Below, piece by piece: positions 18,352-27,511 of a stretch of 64,000 nucleotides of DNA. The DNA is taken from assembly GCF_010122465.1 (NCBI RefSeq), contig NZ_WLZY01000002.1, forward strand, positions 385,076-449,075. Direction: 5' to 3'. Below the pieces are notes generated by a model. The model was not told where the DNA came from. It did not search any database and saw only the letters and a list, made by a program, of their open reading frames with translations. Every line of letters starts with the position of its first letter. Position 1 is the stretch's first letter. Made by a program: the position numbers and the translations under genes. The DNA comes from Phytoactinopolyspora mesophila (GTDB lineage Bacteria > Actinomycetota > Actinomycetes > Jiangellales > Jiangellaceae).

Positions 18352-18586
18352 GAGAAGGTGTTCGACCTGCGAGTGTCCCTTGGAACTTGTCAAGCCGTCT
18401 GGGCGCAAACCGTTATTCCGACAGTCCCCGTCGGTCCGCTGGGAAGGAGGTTGAGGCCGCCGAGTCGTGTGCATTCGGGCGGTGGCGTAGCAGGTAGAGG
18501 GCGCTTGCCACTGCGTGCTGACTCGTCCGCGTCGCGTCCGGCTGAGAGAATGTGAGGGTGATCTAGATTCGTTGGCAGGAGTCCGC

Positions 18587-19196
18587 ATGAGCGCGTTCGA
18601 TGAGATGGGTCGGCGCGCAGATGCGGGCGGACCCGAGACGATCCGTTAGCTGCGCCAGCTCGGAGCACAGGTGACTCGCACATCGTCCTTTCCTCACCGA
18701 ACCGGCACGCGACATGGAGCGCTGACGCGGTCGATGACCTCCTTGCCGACATGTTCTCGCAAGAGAAGCGATCCAAGATTTCGTGCTCGCCTGCTACATA
18801 CAAGCAACCGATGAGGCATCCCTTGAACGGCTCATCTTGAAGGCCATTCGGAAACTTCCTGATCGATCAAGCAAAGAGGACAGAACGTGGAAACCTCCGC
18901 CGTCGCCTCGACAACCTGCTCTCGGTGGATTCCCGTTGCTCGAACGGGTCAACAAGAAGCGGTCAGGTCGGCGCCTGAATAGCTACGACCACCAGGCGAT
19001 CTGCGGGAAGGACAACCTGCGCGATGACAAGCGGTACGCGTGGAAGCACAGTAACAGCGCATCGCACGTGTGGTCGGGCGAGACGGTCGCCTACCTCGTG
19101 TCTCTCTCGGACGAGCAGTACGACAAGGCACGTGCTGCGTACTCGGAGCATCAGAAGGCGGAGCGGGTGAAACGCAAGGAGCATGAACGGAAGTAG
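18587..19196 (+). pseudogene. Decayed gene of unknown function
   Basis: ATG at 18587 follows GGCAGGAG and opens MSAFDEMGRRADAGGPETIR before a TAG where the reading otherwise continues as LRQLGAQ. In a different frame, from about 18770, AIQDFVLACYIQATDEASLERLILKAIRKL appears and runs to 19196 with a Lys/Arg-rich end. The simplest reading is one gene broken by a nonsense change and at least one frameshift. The last 138 codons (18783-19196) might still be expressed from a GTG. No family is recognised. Confidence 0.4.
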
Positions 19197-19352
19197 TTGC
19201 GCCTGCCGTCGATCGAGGGCGAGCCTGACTGGTGTCAGCGGCTGATCGCTTTGATCGATGCTTGCCCGTCTTCCATGCGTTGTCTACTGGATCGATAGAG
19301 CTGTGCTGGACGGTTGGTTGGAGCTGGACCTTTGGCGCGCGGTGACGGCTGG

Positions 19353-21299
19353 TCAAGCTTTGGTGGTCGCGTCGACTGATTCGCGTCGCATCAGAGCGGC
19401 CACGAAGTCGGTATGCAGCCTCTTGAGGGTCGCCTGGGCTCCCGTCGCCAATGTGATCTCCGAGCTGTCGAGGACGGCGTATGCGACAGCGACCTTGCCG
19501 GGGAGCTCCACCGCTGGCGATTGTTGCGCAGCCCACCGCGCTAGCGACAGGGCGATCGGAATGCCCGGTTCCATGTCCTTGACTGATGGCTTCGGCGCTC
19601 CGTCGGCGAGCATGCCCGCCACGGTTTCGAGGTAGAGCGTCGGATCGAGCAGGTCTTCGAGCGCACGTCCTCGTGGCAGACCGAAGATACGCTCGGAGTC
19701 GACTCCGGCACCCTCGAGTTCTCTCTGGTATCGGTCACCGTCACCGTCACCGTCTGCCAAGTACACAACCTTGGCGGCGATCTCCTCTACATCCATGTCA
19801 TAGGCCCGCGCGTTCGAGAGGCCCGGGGCCACTTGGTACGGCAGGTCATCGAGCTCGGTCGCCTGCCGGAGCAGAGTAGGGAGCAGGATCATCTCGGAGG
19901 GTCCCTCGGCAAGGACCGCCCATCGACATGCGGAGAACGCCGCAGCGCCTGCGCCCATCGCGAAGAGGAGTGCTCCGAATCCGGGGGCCTCATTCGTCCA
20001 GAAGTGGGACACGATGTCGCTCGTGGGGCCGTTCCGTTTCAGCAGTCGGATCCCCGTGCCCAGGTCGCTCGGCAGGCAACCTGGCGAGTGGGTCGTGTAG
20101 AAAATTTGCGTCGCTTTAACCTGCTTGAGCAGCACCCCGACAAGGTCTGCCTGCGCATCGAAGTGGAGATGCGTCTCCGCCTCGTCGATGAGCAGGATCG
20201 GTAGGGTGCTGAAGTCTTGTGCCTCCAAGAAGGCCGCGAGTGCGACGAAGGCACGGAGCCCGTCGCTGCGCTCCTCGATGCGGGTGTACCGCTTGTTGTC
20301 GATCTCGTAGATGTGGGTCGTAAGGACGCGTCCGTTCACGTCCAGATGGACTGAGATGTTCGCCTGGTTCCAGGCTTGTCCGAAGAACGCGTCGAGTCGC
20401 TCGTTGCCATTGCCCAGGATCGTCTTCGCTTCGCCCGAGTCGCTGGCGGCGCATGCCGCCCACAGTTCCTCGACGTCGATACCTGCGACGGTGAGCAGAT
20501 TCCGGATGGCAGGACGGATCCCCGCTCGCGCCTCCTCTGTGTGGATCGGAGTGTCCGTGGGGAGGGCCCGGTCACCCTCCGCGAACGCGACGAACCTCGG
20601 CACCCGCTTGCGCATCAGGTCTAGGCCCGCGTCGGCAGGATGCTCAGCGCCCCCGATCTCGGCAGCGACGCGAATCAAGGCGGCGGCCTTTGGGTCACGG
20701 GCCCTTTTCCGGTTCGGAGGCGTTTCGTCGAGCCAGTCGGCCAGCGTGATGACCGTTTCCTGGTCGGTCTCTGACCACTGGTGGTCCGGTTCGTCGAGGA
20801 GTCCGCTCGCCAGGCTGGCCCACGACGCAGGGTCGTCCTCCTTGTCCTGCGCATCCTCATCGTCGGCCCCTTCCGTCTGCAATCGGAGACGATCGGTGGC
20901 CGCTGTCAGCGCCTGGGCGGCGGCGATGAACGGCTGCGGGTCACGCTTGGGCTTGTCAGGGTTGTCGAAGGTGACGCGAAGGCGACCGTCAAGCTGCTTC
21001 CACAGAGAGAATCCCCGCGGGACGTCCCTGAGACCGAGCTCCTCCAACGCCGCGAGGTCTTCGTCATCGAAGCGGTAGCGAGCGCCGACGATCCAGCCAC
21101 CGTCCTTTTTGTTGGATCGGCAGGCGTCAAGAGGCGCGAGCGCGGTTTCGCCCTCCTCGGTGAGCCACGCTAGGCCACCCAGGACGGATGACTTTCCCGC
21201 TTCGTTCTGCCCGACGAAGGCGAGGAGACGGGGGCTCACGTTGCACTTGGCGTTGGCCAGACGTTTGTACCCCTCGAAGTGGATCTCCGTGCACTTCAC
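19353..21299 (-). CDS. OLD-like ATPase with TOPRIM-type nuclease domain
   Basis: About 648 residues. The N-terminal ABC/AAA ATPase shows Walker A FVGQNEAGKSS (about residues 28-38), a late SDGLRAFVAL signature-like stretch and Walker B LLIDEAETHLH with YTTHSPG. The C-terminal part has AEGPSE (conserved Glu) and YLADGDGDGDRY (acidic), the TOPRIM pattern of OLD-family nucleases. GTG at 21299 overlaps the Res stop (GTGA), so it is the third gene of the restriction operon. OLD proteins act in phage exclusion; here it may add a second nuclease layer to type III restriction. Long N-terminal frame upstream of 21299 is a Res shadow. Confidence 0.8.
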   Translation of the reverse strand: MKCTEIHFEGYKRLANAKCNVSPRLLAFVGQNEAGKSSVLGGLAWLTEEGETALAPLDACRSNKKDGGWIVGARYRFDDEDLAALEELGLRDVPRGFSLWKQLDGRLRVTFDNPDKPKRDPQPFIAAAQALTAATDRLRLQTEGADDEDAQDKEDDPASWASLASGLLDEPDHQWSETDQETVITLADWLDETPPNRKRARDPKAAALIRVAAEIGGAEHPADAGLDLMRKRVPRFVAFAEGDRALPTDTPIHTEEARAGIRPAIRNLLTVAGIDVEELWAACAASDSGEAKTILGNGNERLDAFFGQAWNQANISVHLDVNGRVLTTHIYEIDNKRYTRIEERSDGLRAFVALAAFLEAQDFSTLPILLIDEAETHLHFDAQADLVGVLLKQVKATQIFYTTHSPGCLPSDLGTGIRLLKRNGPTSDIVSHFWTNEAPGFGALLFAMGAGAAAFSACRWAVLAEGPSEMILLPTLLRQATELDDLPYQVAPGLSNARAYDMDVEEIAAKVVYLADGDGDGDRYQRELEGAGVDSERIFGLPRGRALEDLLDPTLYLETVAGMLADGAPKPSVKDMEPGIPIALSLARWAAQQSPAVELPGKVAVAYAVLDSSEITLATGAQATLKRLHTDFVAALMRRESVDATTKA

Positions 21300-23770
21300 T
21301 GCCCGAAGTCCTTCATCTGTGCCCAGGAACCGGCAGCGTCGTTCACGTCGTCCTCGCTCAGCAGCAGGTACTGCCAGCGACCATCGACTTGCCCCGAGTT
21401 GTTGACGGTGTTCGCCCAGGTACGCGCCGCCCTCTTCTTCGCGGTCACCTCGGCGGACGTCACCTCCTTGTTCATCTTGGTCTCGACGAGCCAGCAGGTT
21501 CGCTTGTCGTCGACGGCCTCGATGACAACGAGGTCTGGGTTGTACTCCCGTCCCTCCTGGGTCCAGGTGATCGGGATGTCGTTGCGGTGAAGCCGGGCCC
21601 ACACCACGACGTTGCCGTCGGCATCCACGGCGCCGGCGGTCTTGTACTCAGGGGAGGAGTCGAACCAGGCGTACTCGTAGGCGTTCTTCTCCCAGCCGTT
21701 GTAGGCCAGAGAGCGCTCGAACGTGTCGGTGTGGTCGGCCTCGTGCTTCCGGCGGGCGATCCGGGGCTTGTCCAGGTCGGCGGTCTGTACCCTGTCATCA
21801 AAGACGACGTCAATCCGGGCGCGCTCCCGAATTTGCTTGGAGACCTCGGATTCGAGACGTCTGGCGGCACGGTCGAAGTAGGCGGAAAGGTTCTCAGCCG
21901 CGGTGTCGCCCATCGCCTCGAGCACGGTGTCGACGATCGATCCTGCTGCGTTGAGCTCGCTCTTGCGGCGCTCGACGCCCTTTACCTTCATCACGCGGTC
22001 GATGAGGCCCCTCCGCGACGTCTCCAGGGGCGTGTCCAGGTGGAGCGCCTCGACGGTGTCTTCAGCCTTCTGTCCCTTGATCTGGCCACCCTTGGCTTTG
22101 AGCGCGGTCCGGATGAGTTCGTCGCCGGCCTCGTGCTTGAGCGCCTTGCCGAGGTCTTCGAAAGGCTTCATCTCGTGGACCTGGTTCAGTGACACCGCCT
22201 GGGCCTGCGCCACCCGCTGCACGTACGGAATGCGGATGGGTTCCCGGTCCGGCAGCGGCAGGTGGGTCCGGGCCTCGTCTGGGATGTCCTTGGCCCATTC
22301 CTCGATCTGCTTGAGGTGGTCGTCGAGCGACTGGACGTGTTCTACGGGCTCCTCCGAGACCAGGAAGCCCACCTCGCCGCCCTGCGGTGCGGGGGTGGGC
22401 TGGTCCTCGAAGGGATTCTCGACCTCCTCGGTCTTCTTACGAACGACCTTCTTGCCGTCGCCGGTGGTCCGGACCTGGGTGAGGATCCGGTGGTCGACCA
22501 TCGACTGGGAGAGCGCCTGACGCTTCTTCAGCAGCGCCTCGTACTTCTCGTGTGCGAGGACCTCGACGGTGTCGAGCATCTGCTCGCCGGTGTACTTGCC
22601 GTACGGGAGGCGCATGCCGCGGCCGAGAGTCTGCTCGGTCAGGACCTCGGAGACAGACGCGCGCATGGAGGCGATGACGTAGACGTTCTTGACGTCCCAG
22701 CCCTCCTTGAGCATCCCGATAGAGATGATGATCCGAACTGTAGATGACGGGTCCTCCACGGCGTCCAATTCGGCGAGGGCCTTCTCCTTGTCGTCACCGG
22801 ACAGCTTCGAGTGGACGAGAAGGGTCTTGCTTACCCAGGCCCCACTGTCGAAGCTCGCGGAGTCGAGGATGTCCCGGTAAGTTTCTGCGTCCTCAATGGT
22901 CTGGGCAATCACGAGCATGACGGGGCGCACCGGCATGACTCCGTTCTCTGCCGCCCACGCCTCGCTGACCCGCTCCTTGTGCTTGAGCAGCGTGACTCCG
23001 TCCAGGAGCTTGGTCTGGTCGTCGCTCCTGTCGTCCTGGCGGGCTACGAGGACTGGGATCTTCACATACTCGTCCTCGATCGCCTTGGCCAGCGGGTACC
23101 GGTAGACGACGAGGTCCTGGTCCCTGGAGTCCGGGGTGGCGGTCACACCGACTACGAGTTCAGGGTTGAGGTTGGTGATGGTTCTCGAGAACGCCGGCCC
23201 GCGGTAACAGTGGTGCTCGTCAGCCAGGATCACCAGATCGTCCAGTGTGCCGAGCCAGTCATAGAATGAGGCGCCGAGGAACTCCTGGTAGTCGTGGGTA
23301 GCCCGCCCGGCGTCTGTGTCCGGCTTCGTGAGCGCCTGAACAGTGAAGATGTACACCTTCGTCTTCGAGGTGTCCGTGATCGCCTTCGCGATGGCGGCGG
23401 AGTCGAAGTTGTCAGCTGTGACAACTACCGGATCCGACCTCATCGAGCTTGTGATCGCCTTGTCGTCACCCGGGGTGAAGTTTCGGACCGTCTTGTCGCG
23501 GATGGTTCGGCCCGGGGTGAGGATCAGGAAGTTGCGGGCCGGGGTGTCGATTCCGGCAAGGTACTCGATTAGCCCGGCCATGATGTACGTCTTCCCGACA
23601 CCGGTGGCGGAGTCGACGATGCACTCGAACGGCTCCTGCCTCTCCTCGACGTCGTAGTGCTGGCTCATCATGTAGGCGACCGACTCGACCGCCTGGTAGT
23701 TCGGAGTTCGCAGGGTCAGCCTGTGTCGGACCTCTTCGAGCAGGTGCTCGTCGACCTTCAGGTCACTCAC
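21296..23770 (-). CDS. res: Type III restriction enzyme Res subunit
   Basis: About 824 residues. The superfamily II motor shows Walker A DSATGVGKTY (near residue 64), the DExH box LADEHHCYRG, motif III VGVTATPDSRD, and a GRGMRLPYG motif VI. The C-terminal PD-(D/E)xK nuclease reads YNPDLVVIEAVDDK...LVETK. It forms the ATP-dependent cleavage complex with Mod. GTG at 23770 overlaps the end of Mod by eight bases. The 134 codons before this GTG in the same frame are out-of-frame Mod sequence. All catalytic motifs are present, so the enzyme is probably active. Confidence 0.92.
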   Translation of the reverse strand: MSDLKVDEHLLEEVRHRLTLRTPNYQAVESVAYMMSQHYDVEERQEPFECIVDSATGVGKTYIMAGLIEYLAGIDTPARNFLILTPGRTIRDKTVRNFTPGDDKAITSSMRSDPVVVTADNFDSAAIAKAITDTSKTKVYIFTVQALTKPDTDAGRATHDYQEFLGASFYDWLGTLDDLVILADEHHCYRGPAFSRTITNLNPELVVGVTATPDSRDQDLVVYRYPLAKAIEDEYVKIPVLVARQDDRSDDQTKLLDGVTLLKHKERVSEAWAAENGVMPVRPVMLVIAQTIEDAETYRDILDSASFDSGAWVSKTLLVHSKLSGDDKEKALAELDAVEDPSSTVRIIISIGMLKEGWDVKNVYVIASMRASVSEVLTEQTLGRGMRLPYGKYTGEQMLDTVEVLAHEKYEALLKKRQALSQSMVDHRILTQVRTTGDGKKVVRKKTEEVENPFEDQPTPAPQGGEVGFLVSEEPVEHVQSLDDHLKQIEEWAKDIPDEARTHLPLPDREPIRIPYVQRVAQAQAVSLNQVHEMKPFEDLGKALKHEAGDELIRTALKAKGGQIKGQKAEDTVEALHLDTPLETSRRGLIDRVMKVKGVERRKSELNAAGSIVDTVLEAMGDTAAENLSAYFDRAARRLESEVSKQIRERARIDVVFDDRVQTADLDKPRIARRKHEADHTDTFERSLAYNGWEKNAYEYAWFDSSPEYKTAGAVDADGNVVVWARLHRNDIPITWTQEGREYNPDLVVIEAVDDKRTCWLVETKMNKEVTSAEVTAKKRAARTWANTVNNSGQVDGRWQYLLLSEDDVNDAAGSWAQMKDFGQ

Positions 23771-25757
23771 TGGTCTTCTCCTTCTTGAACGGTGAACCGT
23801 TCGACGCCTTCCTACGGTACCGATCGAGGACGGAGTCAGGGATCGCTTCGAGCCGGGAACCCTTCCGCTCCTTTCGGAGCAGGTCAGCCGCGCCGTCAGC
23901 GACCTGGGTCGCCCACACCTCAACGATCTGCCCTTCGGGGAGTTGGTCGAGGATGGAGCGGACGGTGGACTCCCCGACGAGCCCGTCGACCACCACGTAC
24001 CGGACGGTGCCTTCCTTGGCGGCGAAGATCCCGTCAGGGGCGTAGGTGACCTCCAGTTGGGCGCACATCGCCTCGGCCAGGTCGCCCTGGGTGGCCCAGT
24101 CGGCGAGCAGCACCATGCCGTAGACGTCCTCGAACATGGAGGGGCCGACCTCCAGGTGTGCGAAACCGCCACCGCCGTGCCATAGAGTGCTGGTCTCGAC
24201 CTTGGTCTTGGTGAGTTTCCGAAGCGCCGTCAGGGTGTCGATATCGAGGTCACCCTGGCCGTTGGCCACCTTGTTGAGCAGCCGGTTGAACTCTTGTGCC
24301 TCGTCGGGCGTCACGCCGTCCGGAAGGGCAGCGGCAGCAACGCGCTCGCTCGACGTTGTGACCCCGCCTGGGTCGTCACCCTTGACCACTCGGGTGAGCC
24401 GCGGCTTGGTATACCTGCCCACCGTGGCGGGCAGCAGCTCGGAGGTTACCCAGCGGCGTCCCATCTTGTGTGCAACCGCTGCGGTCGTTCCGGAACCGGC
24501 GTAGCAGTCGAGCACGATGTCACCGGGGTCGGTGGCGATGTGGATGACTCTCTGGAGCAGTTCTTCGGGCTTCGGGGTGGCGAAGGCGTGGAGGTCGGGG
24601 AACAGGTCGCGAATCTGATTCTTACCTCGGAGCGAGCCGCCGACGTCTGAGGCGAACCACAGTGTCTCCGGAACGCGCCCCTCGTCGGCCAGATGCTTCT
24701 TGCGCTGGAGGCGCTCCTTGTTCAGGTCGAGGAACACCAAATCTGGCCATTGGCCGGCCTCGTGTCGGGCGCGCGCCGACTTAGCGGCGTCCGCCAGTGG
24801 CTCCGCGAGCATGATGGCCGGGACACCCGCTCGCACCTCGTTGGGTGTGGTTCCGCAGATGACAGCGCGCCGCTCTTCGTCCCCTATGTCGCGCAGTTCG
24901 TACTTCGCGTACTCGTTCATCTGGTCGAGGAACCAGGATTGTGCCTTACCCCAGCATCGTCCGGGGGTCGGGTACATGAGGCCGCCCGTGACCGGGTGCT
25001 GGATGGCGTAGACCATAGGGTGGTTGGTAGCGGCCTTCCCCGCCGTTGCATCGCCGTCGCGCCAAGGAACCGGGTCACCGTCCCGCGAGCGGTAGCGAGA
25101 GGTGTTCGAGGAGGCGAGCCGCTTCATCCGATTCGGTGACCACTGGTCGGTCTTGCGATACACAAGCAGGCTGTCGTGTGAGACCGATATGCCGGTCGTG
25201 TCGTTTCGCGGCGATGTGGCCTTCTGCCACACGACCTCAGCGAGGAAGTTCTCGGGACCGAGTTCTTCGTCCATGACCGCCCGGCAGCGATGCACCTCGA
25301 CGTCGTCCAGGTGGACCCAGATGGATCCGTCCCGGGCAAGCAGGGGGAGAATCTGTCGCAGCCGGTCCCGAAGCATCGTCAGCCAGATCGAGTGCTCGAT
25401 GTTGTCCTCGTAGTTCGTGAACGCCTGCCCTGTGTTGAACGGCGGGTCGATGTAGACCAGCTTCACCTTCCCCAGGTACTTCTCTGAGTACTCGGGGATT
25501 TTCGCGAGCGCATCGAGCGCGTGCATCGCGTCGCCCGTGATGAGCAGGTTGTCGTCGGTCGGCTCAGGCAGGTCATCGGGACGCCCTTCGGGAGTAGGGG
25601 CCGCGACACGATCCACCGCGTGGAGCAGCCGGACTTCCGAAACGCGGTAGTCCGACGGGTCGACGAACGTGTAGTCGTACTGACCATCACCTGTCGACAG
25701 GAGCGTCTTCTCCTTGTCGGTCCAGGTCAGCTCAAGCCGTCCTGTGTGCTTGTTCAC
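23763..25757 (-). CDS. mod: Type III DNA methyltransferase Mod subunit
   Basis: About 664 residues. The amino-methyltransferase motif IV, DPPFNTG, precedes the AdoMet-binding motif VLDCYAGSGTTA, which is the beta-class order expected for type III Mod. It should methylate adenine in an asymmetric site and supply specificity to Res. GTG at 25757 has GGGAG six bases upstream; another GTG at 25775 is possible. The central 250-residue variable region between the motifs will hold the target-recognition domain. No repeat tract for phase variation is visible. First gene of the operon. Confidence 0.92.
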   Translation of the reverse strand: MNKHTGRLELTWTDKEKTLLSTGDGQYDYTFVDPSDYRVSEVRLLHAVDRVAAPTPEGRPDDLPEPTDDNLLITGDAMHALDALAKIPEYSEKYLGKVKLVYIDPPFNTGQAFTNYEDNIEHSIWLTMLRDRLRQILPLLARDGSIWVHLDDVEVHRCRAVMDEELGPENFLAEVVWQKATSPRNDTTGISVSHDSLLVYRKTDQWSPNRMKRLASSNTSRYRSRDGDPVPWRDGDATAGKAATNHPMVYAIQHPVTGGLMYPTPGRCWGKAQSWFLDQMNEYAKYELRDIGDEERRAVICGTTPNEVRAGVPAIMLAEPLADAAKSARARHEAGQWPDLVFLDLNKERLQRKKHLADEGRVPETLWFASDVGGSLRGKNQIRDLFPDLHAFATPKPEELLQRVIHIATDPGDIVLDCYAGSGTTAAVAHKMGRRWVTSELLPATVGRYTKPRLTRVVKGDDPGGVTTSSERVAAAALPDGVTPDEAQEFNRLLNKVANGQGDLDIDTLTALRKLTKTKVETSTLWHGGGGFAHLEVGPSMFEDVYGMVLLADWATQGDLAEAMCAQLEVTYAPDGIFAAKEGTVRYVVVDGLVGESTVRSILDQLPEGQIVEVWATQVADGAADLLRKERKGSRLEAIPDSVLDRYRRKASNGSPFKKEKTSE

Positions 25758-25775
25758 TATCGTCTCCCGTTCCAC

Positions 25776-26378
25776 TTGCCCTTCGGTCTACATCTTGTCG
25801 GACACGACCGACAGTTCGTAGCGGACCCTGGTTGAGTCGGCCTGGGAAACGGACCGAGAGCAATCCCGGCACCGCGCCCCAGGCCGACTCAACCAGTCTC
25901 CTCGCTCGGCGTCATCATGAGCGCCGCGCGGTCGTGAGCGCTTGTGTGTCGGGATTCTGCGTCTACCGCTGGGCTTTCCAGGTGAGATCTCAGCAATACC
26001 CACAGGGTCATGACGCCGGCGGCGAGCTGGCTCGCAGGCGATTACGCCAAATCGCTGGCTTTGCGCCGTGCGAGGGCGCCCTATGGGAAAGACGCGCTGG
26101 AGGGAGTCGACGGTGCAGCTCTAGTCTGACCGGGACACTCTCTGTGCATTACGCAATTTCTGCGCTACCGCCAGAGACGGTGTTGGGCCGTCAGCCTCGA
26201 CCGTCGGAAATCCGGCCCCGGGTAGATGCTTGCAGGCGCTCACGGGCTGCGACGAGCGCTTTGAGTTTGCGAGCGCGGCCTACTGATTCGTGATCGGAGC
26301 CAATCCGTTGTGATGTGCGCGGCCGGGCGTCTCCCTGGCCAGATGTAGGGATTACTACGTCTGATAGGAGGCGGGCTG
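25776..26378. other. Intergenic region between restriction operon and DUF2637 gene
   Basis: These 600 bases separate divergent genes and hold no convincing coding frame; a 153-codon plus-strand frame at 25832 is Arg-rich and low-quality. The region contains the long inverted repeat at 25828-25896 and must contain promoters for Mod (minus) and for the DUF2637 gene (plus; AGGAGG at 26366-26371). No operator consensus was recognised. Confidence 0.6.
25828..25896. repeat. Perfect 19-bp inverted repeat with 31-bp loop
   Basis: CTGGTTGAGTCGGCCTGGG at 25828-25846 is matched exactly by its reverse complement at 25878-25896. It lies 70 bases upstream of Mod and 480 bases before the DUF2637 gene, so it is not a terminator of either. 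No T tract or target duplication is visible. It may be a small-RNA hairpin, a MITE-like element, a protein-binding site or part of a transfer origin. Confidence 0.75.
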
Positions 26379-27254
26379 GTGCGGAGCGCGAGTCCGACGG
26401 TCGCGTCGTTGCGAAAGTCGGGGCGAGATTCTGAGGCGATCCGGCGAAAGGTGCTCGTCGCACTATCGATCGCTGTAGTCGTTCTTGGCGTGGCTGCCTT
26501 CAGCTTGTCATTTGATGCTCTGCGAGATCTGGCAGTCGCTTCCGGGATCGAGGAGCGTTTGGCATGGATCTGGCCGCTGGTTGTGGACGGTTTCATCTGC
26601 GTGGCCACGGTCGCCGCTGTATTGCTGCGGCCGCGTGGTTGGCGTATCGCGTGGTACCCCTGGGTGACGCTCGCGATCGCGGCATCCGTGAGCGTTGCGG
26701 GCAATGCCCTGCACGCGGCGTCGCACGCTGACCTGTCCCGGGTGTCGCTATTAGTGGCGACGCTGGTCAGTGCTGTCCCGCCGGCGGCGTTGCTGTGTGC
26801 ATCGCACATGCTCGTTGTGCTGCTTGCTCCTGCAGCCGAGCCGCGCCGGGACACACGCGGAGACGGGCAGACGTGGCGAGGCGTCGATGTGAGCGATGGC
26901 GTCTCCGGTGGCGGGGAAGACCACGGCGTCGTGCGGGATGACCTTCCGGACGGGTTGGGCGGGACGGACGCCGTTCCACGCCCTCACCAGCGGACTAGTG
27001 AGACGCGGCGAGTGCGGCCCACCCTGGAAGACCTGAGCGTCTGGTTACAAGAGGAACGCGAAGCGGGTCATGCGGTGACTGGAGCGATGGTGGCTGAACG
27101 CTACGGGGTATCGCCTTCTACGGGCCGGCGGTGGCTGCAAGCCGTTAGAGATGGCGAGTCCCATTTCGCCGAGCCGACGGTAAGCCGGCGCTTCGTTGCC
27201 GCCGACGTTCGTTTGGCGGCCAATGCCAACGGAGCGCCGCCGGAGGCGTCGTGA
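26379..27254 (+). CDS. DUF2637 (SpdB-like) membrane protein with C-terminal HTH
   Basis: A 291-residue protein with four membrane helices in the N-terminal half (VLVALSIAVVVLGVAAFSLSF, IWPLVVDGFICVATVAAVLL, WVTLAIAASVSVAGNALHAA and LLVATLVSAVPPAALLCASHMLVVLL), the DUF2637 layout of plasmid-spread proteins in actinomycetes. The C-terminal part carries a helix-turn-helix-like segment (GAMVAERYGVSPSTGRRWLQAV). GTG at 26379 follows AGGAGG. A role in transfer or intramycelial spread is the family expectation. It precedes the Tad operon, with 257 bases between them. Confidence 0.82.
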   Translation: MRSASPTVASLRKSGRDSEAIRRKVLVALSIAVVVLGVAAFSLSFDALRDLAVASGIEERLAWIWPLVVDGFICVATVAAVLLRPRGWRIAWYPWVTLAIAASVSVAGNALHAASHADLSRVSLLVATLVSAVPPAALLCASHMLVVLLAPAAEPRRDTRGDGQTWRGVDVSDGVSGGGEDHGVVRDDLPDGLGGTDAVPRPHQRTSETRRVRPTLEDLSVWLQEEREAGHAVTGAMVAERYGVSPSTGRRWLQAVRDGESHFAEPTVSRRFVAADVRLAANANGAPPEAS

Positions 27255-27511
27255 TGGGCATGGTCCTGGAGCGCCGCGCGACGTCGGCTGAGCAGGCGTT
27301 GCGGTCCCAATTGGCCCCTTGCGGAATCGCGGCAGGCTGTGCAAGATCATTTAAGTGTCATGACAGTTGGAAGAACACGATCTTTCAACGGGTCATTGAC
27401 CAGGTGTCTGACGCTCAGGGAGGGGCGCCAGGCGGCTGAGGGGAGATACATGATGAGCCGGTGGGTGGATCGCATCTGCGGATTCGTTCCTCTTGTGCGG
27501 GCGAGACAAGC
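27255..27511 (+). promoter_or_regulatory. Probable promoter region of the Tad operon
   Basis: The gap before the SAF-protein gene contains an unusually AT-rich stretch at about 27340-27400 (ATCATTTAAGTGTCATGACA, then AACACGATCTTTCAACGGG). A palindromic TGTCATGACA occurs at 27356-27365. A 62-codon frame across it (27251-27439) is not convincing. Promoter activity is inferred from base composition and position. Confidence 0.4.

Noticed and set aside
21188-22192. 334-codon plus-strand frame opposite Res
   Set aside because: Gly/Val/Arg-rich shadow typical of high-GC DNA; the Res motifs are on the other strand.
23788-23803. Palindrome GAACGGTGAACCGTTC near the end of mod
   Set aside because: It lies inside coding sequence and has no T tract. 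The half-sites do not have the four-base LexA spacing, so I do not call it a terminator or an SOS box.
27251-27439. 62-codon frame overlapping the end of the DUF2637 gene
   Set aside because: Although it begins with a GTGA overlap, the sequence is not protein-like, crosses the AT-rich probable promoter and has no family features.
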